Shown here piece after piece: positions 26,101 through 38,100 of a DNA stretch of 64,000 nucleotides. Origin of the DNA: Colius striatus. Its lineage: Eukaryota > Chordata > Aves > Coliiformes > Coliidae. The translations under genes were made by a program, and so were the position numbers. The DNA lies in assembly GCF_028858725.1 (NCBI RefSeq), contig NC_084790.1, positions 83,842,506 to 83,906,505 of the forward strand. Direction: 5' to 3'. The notes under the pieces were generated by a model that was not told the origin of the DNA, did not search any database, and saw only the letters and a list, made by a program, of their open reading frames with translations. Position 1 is the first letter of the stretch. Every line of letters starts with the position of its first letter.

Positions 26101-29100
26101 AACAAATGTGACAACTGTCTGAGAATTCTGGAATGAAAATAAATTTGAAGCCAAAATTTTGATTATAACCTCAGTGAGTGTAAATTTTTTTTAATGGTAA
26201 TGCTGTTGATTAATATTTGCTAATTCCTCCCCTGTTGTCATACCCAAAGGACACAATTAGAACAGTTTGTTTTCCTGAGTTAACATGCCTTAATAAACAA
26301 TATGATGTTCTTGACTTAATAATGTCTTATCAAATGGCCTCAATGTCTTTAAAGCTGGCTTCAGTCGTGCTGGGGGATCTGGAGGAGCGACCAGGGAAAT
26401 TCCAGGATTGCTTGACAGGGGCACCGTGTGGGATAGGAACTGCATAGGCAATGTCCTGGAAGAGGCCATGAACTGCTTTGCCGAGATGCAGAGGCAGACA
26501 GAGGAGAAATTTCGCATGTGGATAGAAAAACTAACCCGTCTTGACACAGATGAAGAAAGCAAGCAACAACTGGAGCCCAGGGAACCTAAAATTCAACTAG
26601 TTGGCCAAAGAATTCCCCCTACCACACAGTCAGGGGCTTTCATACAGATGCCTGATAGCCAAGTACTTCCACAGCAGTCGTTTAATTCTTATGTGGGCTA
26701 TCAAAACGTTGATGCTACGCTAGAATTTCCAGCAACTTTTAATAACAATTTTCCACCTATCTTTCCAGAGAATGGGAATATTGCAGAGCCTGATCTGAAT
26801 CAATCATAAACTTTAAAAACAAAGCAAAACCAATCTTTACAATCTCGATGTTATTTTGGATTATGCTAAAGAGATGATTTGCTTTTTTCTTCGTATGTGT
26901 TTGTTTTGTTTTTCTCTTTTGGGTTTTATTAACATGATGCCTTTTTTTTTTTTTAATTTATAGAGAATATATATGTAGTTCAAAAACACCCCACAGTATA
27001 CCCATGTGCATGTGCCAGCACACACACACATACAAACACCTTTAAAGATGGAGGAACCACCCTAAGCTTTCATCAATCAAACTTGGGAAAATATAACTTA
27101 GAATCCCTGTTTAGTACCCTAAACTCTGTAGAGCTATGTTTGCTACAATAGGAGCATTCAGAGTCTTTGTCCAAATGCTCTTTTTGCATGTTAAAACATT
27201 TATATAAGGAAATAAGTTTTATATTTAAAGATGTAAAGTAGCTTAGAGAACCAGTCTAGATACAGACCCATAACATTTCCTTAACTATCTATTTACTCCC
27301 AAGTTTTCCAGCTTGAACGTGTGACACATTAGGTTTTTCTTCTTCCTTTGTAGGCAGAAGTAATAAATAAGCTTGCCCTAAAGATTTAGCTATATATAAC
27401 AAATGTGCACAACTGATTCCTTTTTTTGTCTCCCATTTAGTGGTTCATTTTCTGTCCAGAGTTTTTATTAATGTTACTGCTGTGTTGCACAAGGCATATT
27501 TATGGAAGCAGCTGTCTTCTATTGTGTGCACAATTATGCACATGTATACATATATCTATGTTCAAAGGTTTGGGTGGAAGGCATCTCCTCTAATTTTAGG
27601 TGTGTAGTTTGCTGTTGTGTGGATCTCCTCCTGAGTCCATGGGAAGAGATGAGCACCTACAGAGGATACCTCCCGGCAAGGTCTTTCTCTTCCATTCGTT
27701 GTCTAATCCTCCATTAGAAACACTTTAGAGAACTTTTGGCTAAAGTTAGGTGAGATGAAACACACCCAAGTGCGTGTGCATGCATGACCTATGCACACAA
27801 AGCACTACTGCATCTTTCTGTATATACAACCAAACCACATTCTTCAGGCTGGAACTAAAATAGTCGTGTCAGCCCCAAGATAAGCAGCTGTTGGGGGATG
27901 GATTAAGCCTTGGCAAAGGAAGGATTGACAGATTAGTAAACACTGTGGTGGTCTGAAGGTGTGGGCTGCTGGTCTGGGTCAGGCAGCAAGAGCTTCTTCT
28001 GAACCACATTTGGATGCCACTGAAATCATTATTTACCTGTGATGGAGAATGCCAGAGTATTAGTTTCATTTAAATAATAGAATAACTCGCTGTTGTGTGG
28101 CTTTTTTAATACTAATAGTTATCCTGGCTTGAAACTGTGATGTTTAAAGTAGGATTAATTTAAACTATATCTTACAAATCTCTATTTAATTCTATTTTCA
28201 CTATACACAGAGATTTTTTTGGTCACCTCTTCATTAAGGCCTTTCTTCATGTGGACTAACTTCTCTGTAGCTACCAAAAATGTATAGTTATCATCAGTTA
28301 AACTTGCTAAAAGTTTCTAATGCAATTGAAATAGAAATTCTAATAGTGGAAACTGAAAGTCTGCGTAGACATAATTTAAGTAAAGAGAATACTATAGGTT
28401 TCCTTTAGCTCTGTTATTTTGCACAAACATTTATTTTTCCCTAATTATTTTAGGGTAATTATTTTTTTTTCCTATTGTAAGTAACCACTGCATCTTCTGT
28501 AGGCCTGAGGGCTTTTTTCTTTTTTCTCCTTTCTGAAGTCACTGGGAATTTTCCCATCAATTTATATGGGGATTTGAATCAAACCTGTAACAGGAACTCA
28601 AGAATTCCTTTTTGTTGTCAGTATAATGTAAACACTGGTGCTTTAACCTTATACTTGGCCCAGACTTAACTTTTTTTAAAGTACGTAATGCCTTCATTTA
28701 AACAAAAGAGGTTAGAGAACTGTGTTATTTTCAGAGTAACTGTTTGAAAGACTATGTAGGAGATAATTTTTAAGTACCGGAATAAATTCTTTACAGATCA
28801 CTTTCATGAAGAATTTTGATACAAAGATTTTGATATGAACCTGTAAGAAAACCCCCTCGTCTGAAATTGTGTGCATTTTTAACTGTAGGTAAAAGTTACA
28901 TCAGTCATTTTATGTTGGATTACAATTGAATAAACATGTCCTCATCTGTTTAAAACTCCAGATCCTTCAGGGAAGAATATTTACTGATGTGAAAAAGAAA
29001 AATCTGATCCTTCTGGTGTTCATAGATTTGATATACATACACATATGTGTATAGATACCTTTATGACCATGATAAGAGCATCATATTTTAAAGCATGACA

Positions 29101-32100
29101 ACTTTACAAGTTTTCCCATGCATGCAGAAGCAGCTTTTTGCAGTGACTGGTTTCTTTTAATGTATAAGAGTCACTTAACTCTATATGTCCATAAGCATGC
29201 CCTTAACCTTTTATAATAAAATAGTATATATGGAGCTATTAGGTATTTTGAAACAAACATTGTAAGGAGATCAGTTGAAGTACAAATATCTCTCAGACTA
29301 ACACACCTTTAGGTATGGATCTTATCAGTGGGTGATAACTTCATTAGGGATAAAAAATTAGATTTGGTTATTACAGACAAAAGCTTTTAACTTTCAAACA
29401 TTTGTAGTCATTCCTGTTAGTTCTTGTTTTCCATTTGAGAAGCTGTGAATGTGAAACAAGCAGCAGTCGAGCATACAGACTGTAATGCTGTACGCTTCCT
29501 AGGGTAAACTTACTCCAAGGAGCCCAGAAGACTGAGGGAGTAGTTCATAATAGATAGAAATTTAACTTAGTTTCCTTACAAAAGCTACCTAGTGTTAAGA
29601 AGCTCTGTGTAAATGGTTTTGTAAATGGTAACTGTTAAATATTTTTGGCTTCTTTTTTTCACTCACCTCAAAACTGGAGCCAGAACTTCAGCTGTCATAA
29701 ATCAGCTCCTTTGAAAAGTGTGTGCTGCCTTACACAGTTGCAGATCTGGTCCCTCAGCTCATTTCCCATGTGAAGAAATGCTTCTCCTTCTAGGAACTGA
29801 GAGGGGAACCCCACCTTTCTGTTGCTCAAGTGTAGTATAACTCACCTCATGAAGGATTTGGCAGGCTGTGCAATTAAACAGGAACATCTCTCATCTTGTT
29901 TTGTACTGTGAATTGGAAAGCTGCAGGGCACTGAAGAAACGAACCTTCAGATAGTGATCATAGAATCACAGAATGGTAGGGGTTGGAAGGGACCTTCAGA
30001 GATCATCCAGTCCAACCCCCTTGCAGAAGCAGGGTCACCTAGATTAGGTCGCATAGGAACATGAGTCTTGTATTTTAAACGTATGTGTGGCAGCCTGTGG
30101 TCTCTCTTTGAGAAAACAGGTTCCTAATACATAATTTCAGATTTTGTTTTTTCTTCCTGGAGTTATTTTTGGCCATAGTGTATGACTGCAGTGAAGTTTG
30201 TCATGATTTCCATTTCAAAGGTCTTATTTTCAAAGGGCTTTGACTGGAAACTTTCAGGGAGTTGAGATTTCTTCAGATTAAATTTTAACTTAAATTTTAT
30301 TTTTTTTTTTTTATTATTTTAATCCCGTCCATTCCAAATTTCACTAAAGCAGTCTGGCCTCATTTGAAGCTATTTTAAGATTATCAGCAGGAAATTACTC
30401 TACTTTCCAACCCAGAGTTGCATTTTAAATGTATGTTTATCCTCACATCCCAACAAATTACTTAAAACCTACCAAATTTAACAAGTGGAGGAGAAGGCAG
30501 TAGGAGTTTTGCACAGCTGTGGGACATCACAGCGTTTCTCTTAATTGCCCAAGGTTTTACACTTCGGAATGGAGTAAAGGAACATTTCAGCTTTTTAAAA
30601 AGAATTTAAGTTTTCTTAGATTTGAAAAAAATAAATGCATGAAGTCAGGTCAGCTGGGGTAGACTGGTGCAATTCCAGGGAAGGCGCTTCCAGTTTCAAC
30701 CCAGCCAGCTCATTCAAGCTTCTGTTTTGTCATTTTTAATATAAAATTATATGTTTTCAATGTGACAGCTGTTTGCATGGGAGTAATTGAACACCCCTGT
30801 GACTAGGATTTAGTAGCAGGCAAATCCACAGCCACTTTATTAGCGTTTTTAGTGCAAGTGCAAAAGAAATCAGGCTTTGTGTAAAGGCTCAACTTAAATG
30901 TCACTAAATGTCAAACTGACAATTCAGTAAATGAAAAATTAAAGGGTTTACTCCTAGAATTGGGCTTGATGAAGGATTCCTTGGAAGTCCAGGGACTTAA
31001 GAGTGCAATGTTTTTTCAGGCTTGGCCGCATGTTCTTCCCCAGGCATTGGTGTTGCTTCCCTCTCTTGCATGGGGTTTGGTAAGGAAGGTCTGTAAGAAA
31101 TTCAGCTTCACTCATCCTTTTATCTGAGAGTCAGGGGTTTTGCCTCATGTCCTTCTAAGAGAACATCATAACTTTATTTAGAAAAAAGAAATTGAAGGTA
31201 ATATACAACATGAACCAGATTCAAGTAAAGGCAGTGAAACCTTATTCAGTGTTTCCATTGCAAAAAAAGAGACCTGAGCAGGGAAAAAACAGAGAAAAAT
31301 GTTAAACCTGTCAGATATACTGCTCTTCAGTGTTACTTTGAACAGCATTAGGACAAAAGGATTCAGGCAGAAATATACCTCTAATTTTTTTTTAATTCAC
31401 AGTGTCTTTTGGTGGTTTTGCTGGATTATTGAGTTATTTTATCTGAGCTGCTAGAGTTAAGACTGGAGGACCAGTCTTAACTTCAATGAAATGGAATGAT
31501 ATTTGGCAGATATTTACAAATTGAAACTTATTTATTATCACCGATTTTTCTTGTTAATATATTTTGCCTCTTCCTGTATCCACATACTGTCAGTCTTTTT
31601 TTTTTCTCTTTAAGTAATATTTCAAGGGCATTAAGATATACTAAATCCTAGCCCTATTAAAACCAGTAGAAAATTGATACTCATTTCAATGGGGCTAGCA
31701 TTTCACCTCATTAGAAACTGAACGTATTCTGCAGTGTTTGGTCAGAGAATCCTTCAGCTGGCTCTAAGGGGAGTCTTTGCCTGACGAGCTTATAAATCAG
31801 GCCAGTTGAGTGGATGTTTTTAAAATAATGAAGGTCTGCACTGTGACCACTGCAGTTACATTTGGAAGCATTGGAACAAATGCACTGTTGTTATTTGTAC
31901 TGTAGAAGCTAAGATATTCAGGCTGACTGATAGAGATGGACAGTACCTTGCAAAACATGAAGCTAGGAACCGGCCATTCTCACAAATTTTATTAGTCTCA
32001 CAGTGTTAGATCAGCAAAATGAAGGCACATGGAAAATAGGCTTATTAAGTTAGAAGCAATTTTGAGCTCTCTGTTAAATCTCATGGAGTGATTGAGCGGG

Positions 32101-35100
32101 GGGTCAGTCCGGAACATGAAAAGTTTTGCATCAAGGCTGTATCATGGGTAGAAGCAGTTTGTACTTGCAAAAATATTGTGTTTTCTGGAGGAGTGTGTGT
32201 GAGGTGTGTGTTTGACTGCCTTTTCCTAATGTAAGTTGTATTTTCATTGGGAAATACACACATTTGTTGTGTCTTTTTTTAACAGTCACAGCTATGTAAG
32301 AATAGAGCATGATGTTTCCAAAACTCTCTTAAAACACTTTTGCAAGTAAAACTGGGGGTGAGATCTGGCTATATACATCTGCTTCCATAATTGATGAATC
32401 ATTAGGGGGCATCAGGGAAAATAAATCTGGTTATGAGATATAAAGTGCATCCCACTTCCTGATATTTTCAATAGACAGCCATGTTCCATGTGCCTCTGCT
32501 TAACGCACAATGAAAAAGGCTTTAATATGTCTTTATACATAAATTTAGTGAAAGAAATCCAAGATATTTTCCATCTAGTCATCAAAAAGCCTGAATAAAA
32601 TGAATGTTGATTAGCAAGACTTGAATTTTTAAGACCTTTTTTGATGTGATATATTAAAAATGATCCAGTCTGAGAACAGATACTCATTTGATCCTGTTGT
32701 TTTGATGTTGTTATTTTATTATTATGTTTAAAAAAGGCAAACACAAAAGCTTTACTGTGTGAAATGGAGGAAAATGTGAGGAAAGCGGTTTCATCAGTAA
32801 CTCTTTGTTCACTTTATAATTTTAGAGAGAATGTTGTTTCACTACTGTTGTTTTTTATTGTATTTACGATGTAATCTTCGCCTAACCTTGTAAATTTTGA
32901 AATGTAACTACTGTAACCTGGAATAAATAAATAAATATAAAGCGTAGTGAAGTGTTTCATGTTTCTAAACAACATAAAAATCTCCTGCCCCCCACACTCC
33001 TTTGGGAATTCTTTTAGGGTTCAGCTAGTTTGTGCCATGGGAACCACACATGCTTTTATAAACCACAGCTCTGGATCATGTTTTAAATGATACCAGGTTT
33101 GTATTGTTTAGCTAAAACAAAAATACTGTCACTTCAGCCTGTAGCCTTGTATATTAAACCTTTCTGTTTGGATCTGTGTGTATACGCTAAAACTAGTCTG
33201 GCAAATAAGATGAATTTTCTAGGTTTTAGCACACAAAATACAATGATTTTGATTACTGTAATGATCATCAGATCCTAAAATTTACATAGGTGTTGAAGTC
33301 CATTCTGTGTTTTGCTTAAACTTGAAATGAGGGCATTCTTAGATGTCTTCTTACTTTTAAATGCTTCAGTATTCTCTTTTGTCATATAGAAACAAATGCA
33401 ATTTAGAGTGCTGAGGTTGAGTCAAAGCAGTGCCCACGTTCACAGGGAAGATTTAGAGGTGAGGCTGGACGAACTTGTGTTTCCTTGGGCTTGCAATTTT
33501 TAGCTTTTGCAGGTTTCACAAAAGCTTTCCTAAACACTTTTTAATCTCCTCAATAACTTACCAGTTAAAAATAGCTCAGTAATTTGAGAGGAGTGATGTT
33601 TTCACCAAAGCTGAGCTCCTCTGTGTGTTAGCCTTGAGCAAGCAGCAAATCTCTGCTTGCCTCAGTTTCCCCCATAGGCAGAAGGAGGTTAATAACCACC
33701 TCAGAGCTCTCAGGGTTCCACTGATGGAAAGCTTTTTGTTATAATAAAGTGCTGCAATTATTATTGCTATTGTACCTGTTTAGTGTGGTTTAAAGCTCAG
33801 GTGATATTTACACCTAAATAAGTCTCCATGCTTACTCATTCCAAAGACCCTGATGACTCCAGAGGGCAATTCAGACCACCAAAATTAGGCTTCTAATTTT
33901 GTAACGATTTCAATCAGGATAGTCCTCTGGAGATTTCAGTCTCTTTCCACTACTTATAGAGAAAATACAGCAAAGCTCAAATCCCATCCCCAAGCCTGGC
34001 ATTCATCTTGCTGAACTTCAACAGTGCAAAAATTAGGTGCCATGTGTGAGGTGGTTGTCCATGCTCTTTCTGTTTACTGAGAAAGGAGGGGAGAAGATGA
34101 TGCTTCAGGCTACGATTTCAAGGCCAAGATTACTTGACCCTGAAATTCCGCTCTTTGGCTGGAGCAGAAGGGAGTCTAGGTGAAAAGCTTGGCCCTCCAT
34201 GCCCAATTTTAAACAAGCTAAAAAGTAGTAATAACTTCAAGGACTAAATTCCCCGTTAAGGTTCTGCTAGCTAATTATCTTTTATTTCCTACGATAAGGT
34301 ACTGCTGTGCATTGATAGACAGCTGCCGCAAAGGTACGGTGCTGCTTACAGCATGGCTGCTTTTAACCTACAACTGAAATTTTCCAGTTGATTCCCCCTG
34401 TTTGCTTGTGCTGCCATGAAAATGAAGGGATAATAGGAGTGTGGGTCTGAGGACAGAGTTTAGACCACTGAATGTTGAGATGTGGCTCTGTGAAAAGCGT
34501 GGGAGTGTCTAGTAAATGATTGAATTTTCGTTGTTGCAAGCTTAGAATGAAAGTTGATATGTGTAGACCTGGATTTATGTGCATGTGGCTTCTGAATCGG
34601 TTGTCCTGAGCAGAATTAGTTTTGATGAGCTGTGTAAATTAAGGGAGAATTGGACACTTGGAAATGCTGTCCCCGCAGTGACCTCTGCCTCAAAATTCTT
34701 TACAAAAACACTTAAAAAGCAGTCTTTCCCCCTCCTCCTCTTAACATTAAATGTCAACAGCTGTATTTTGCTGCTGGTACTTATTAACTTTCAGCCTTGC
34801 TTTTTCCAAGCATTTTTTTTGCTTTAGAAATGAGTTAAAGCTTATCACCAGGGAAATGTAAGTCTTCCAGCTACCTTGTCTTCTCAAAAGATGTGATTTT
34901 TCCTAAATGAATTGTTTAAATTACTGACCAGGGAACCTCCTAATCGTGCTACATTAAGTTTTGATTCTGGCACTGTTTGGTTTAGTGTCTGTTTTTCTAT
35001 TTGTTGAAATCCCGTTGCAGTCAGTAATTATGAGGAGTGGCTCACTTGTAAAGAAAAGATGAGAAGTTGCAACTGTGGCTGTACTTAATCCTTTTACCTT

Positions 35101-38100
35101 TTTCAACCTGAAAGCATTTTTTTGTCCCTCACTGATTTTTCCAGCTTAAAGCCTGTTGTCCTTATGTCTTGGTACCACACTTTCACTTTGCATCACATCA
35201 TTGGATGATCACGTAGTTGGCTAAGGAAGTATTCTTTATTTCTAAATTTAACTGCTCCTTGTAGCACTGAAAACGAAACAGCTTTTTGGGAATGGAGGAT
35301 TTTTAGAGGAATTTTTTTTATATGCCTTTGCTGCAACTCTCATCTGGTTGTGGGTGTCTGCAACTTATTTATTGGGCTATTTATTGTTTGGTTGGAATTG
35401 TTTGGGGTTTTTTTATCACAGGCATTTATTGCTCATTTCTTCTTTTATACATGCTGGGAGTCCTGGGATATGCTGCAGGTTGTGGTAATTATTTTGGCCT
35501 CGTTGGTCAATTACTGGTGAATAGGTACGGGTAACCCTGGTGACAGGGGCCTTTCATTTCCAAATCTGATCCTGAAAGGCAAGGCTGAGAAATGCCAAAT
35601 TAGATCTCTGCTGTGATTGCTTTGTAAATAGGCAGCTTGTTTTTTTCCAGATTGTTAAATTGATGGCTATTACACTGACAAATATAATTACAATATGTAA
35701 ATTATATTGAAAATATTTTTGTCTGTTTGATGTATACTAAATTTAAGCTAAGTTATAAGGTGTGCTGTTTGGAAGTGTGGAAGATACAAGAGTGGAGCTA
35801 CAGATAACAAGTATATGCTTGTATTTCCTACTGATGAAGACTTTCACACAAGTTATTTATATGGGTAGGTGATGAGAATATCACTCTGCATGTATATACA
35901 TTATTATACATTTTTGCATGATTATACATGTAGGAGTGGTACAATTTTGACTTGAGACTATTGGTGCCTTTTGTCCAAATACAATTCTACTTGTGTAGAC
36001 ACGTCTATCTAAAACCAAATTTTGCTTCTGCTTTTGGAGATCTTAGTAAGAAGCGAGAGAAGGAACTTGAATAAGGAAGGAACTCTAATAATTCATAGCT
36101 CCTGAAATTTTAGATAACATTGAAAAAATGGTCAAACAGTCAATATTGTACTTGACCCTCGTATCTTCTGCACTCGACTGTTTATTTTTATAGATCGCAT
36201 TATATACGTTCACGCTGAACTCTGATGATAAGACTGAAAGAAAACATGCCTCTCGTGATTCAGTCCAGTTGTAATATCTGCATGTAATTTAATCATCGGC
36301 TTTCACAAATGATTAATTGAACATCAGCTGGCTCGATTTTGGACTGGATAGTCCATTATTTTGTAACTGCCTTTTGAAAAGACAAAGATTGCTTTTCAGT
36401 TAATTATTGGGACTTCTTTTCCAGTCGTAATCATCAGCGTTTCGTGTTGTGAACAGTTTGGTCTTTGATGCATTGACGTTTAACTCCCCATTTCTTTTTG
36501 TCGGGTCTGTTTTAAGTTTGTGATATAACATTGTTTTATGAAATTTGTTGTTTGGGAGGCAGATCTGATTGGAAATATTTTGTGAATTTCTTCATGCCTT
36601 GTTGCACAACTCATCATTAGTACGGCTTAAGCAATGAGGTTGCTCTTTAAGGAAGCGTGTTGCCAGTCACAAAATAGATGTTTCTTAAAATAGTGAGTTG
36701 AATGATATTTAAGGGACCAAGTTACAAAGTACATCCATCAAAATCAAAAACACCCACCCTAAAGAACTCAGTAGAAACAGCTTTTCAGAGAAAGAAATAA
36801 GAAACTTTTTATTTGTCACATTCTTCGTATCTGCAACAGCACATCACGCTCCTAAAAGAAACCAATCTTTCCTTTTCGTTTTATTCTTTGGAACTTTTAA
36901 GTATTTCTGTAGTCATTTTGTACCTCTGAAGGCTGTATTTCCCAAACACACGATTAGTTTATTGTTATTTTCTATTTTCCCACACAAATTCTACTCTCTC
37001 TGTATTATAATCCTGATGAAAAAGTCCTGCAGACACTCAACTGCCAGAACTTCCTTGGAGTTACAGGCTTACAGTAACAAAGCAGCTGAGCTTGGCCAAG
37101 CTGTTTTTCTTGTGGTTGAAGTCTTGACCCACAGAAAGTTTTGATTCTCTCATTTGGAGAGTGGAGACTCCAACCAATTCTCATCCATTCTGAGTCAACA
37201 GGCTGTAGCTGAGACAAAGAATTTAAGTTAAAATGTTTATCCTTTCAGAATTACAATATTTATCTGTTATCTCTTTGTTTCCACATTAATCCCCATCTTG
37301 AATTTGACCTTTTTTTTCTTGAGTCTCCTGTGTTTCTAGCAAGCTTTCCATTAGAAGTGATTTTCATCCCTCACAAAGAAATTAGTCCATCCTAACAAAG
37401 CAGATCAGAAATAGCTTTTTGTTATTCCTCAAGAACAGATTACAGAATTGTGCAACCAATTTTCTTTCCCTCTTTCCTGCTTCACTTTGGTGGCCAAGAA
37501 TGCATATGGTAATCATACTGAATTAAAACCATATTTATCAGTGCACATTATAGTTTTGTTTCTTGTTGTTCTTGATCTTAAAAAAAGCCCCAACACCAAA
37601 GAGCATTGCCAATTTGAAAAATTATTCTGCTGTCCTTGACAGGTAAATGCCATGTAAGGAAGGTTGCCTAACGTTAAATTGTCACTGGATCAGTTACAAC
37701 AGAAAGCTGATTTTATTCAGTCAGCCCTGAAGTAATTGTGACCTGTCACTTGAGTCTTGTAAAATTCTCTAGTTAAAGTATCTTGACTTGCCAAATTTAA
37801 TGTCCTGTAACTTACTATTTTTTATTTTAAACTGAAGATTTGTAAATGTAACATTGTCAGCTGTGGAGATGTTTATGTGTTAATGTGAAAGATAATACAC
37901 AAATAACCAGTTCATTGATGGACATGTTTTTCTTGCATTTGTGTTTTCTGTGTATGCAAAGATGTAAATGTCTCTGTAATCTCAGATTGTGTTCATTAAC
38001 TGAAGTTTAATAATTCATATAATTTATAATTCTTTAAGAGCTTCATGTAGGAGATTGCATTAATCCTTAAATTATTTGTACTTCTGAAGATGTCTTTCAC

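Larger units (their letters stand above)
26810..32945 (+). other. Candidate long 3' UTR following the alternative exon
   Basis: About 6.1 kb of AT-rich, mostly repeat-poor sequence with many ATTTA and TGTA-type motifs and several AATAAA hexamers (for example near 28929 and 29215). It terminates in a tight cluster of AATAAA at 32922-32935. No open frame in it looks coding. If the exon at 26355 is real, this is its natural trailing region; otherwise it is simply intron. Confidence 0.35.
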
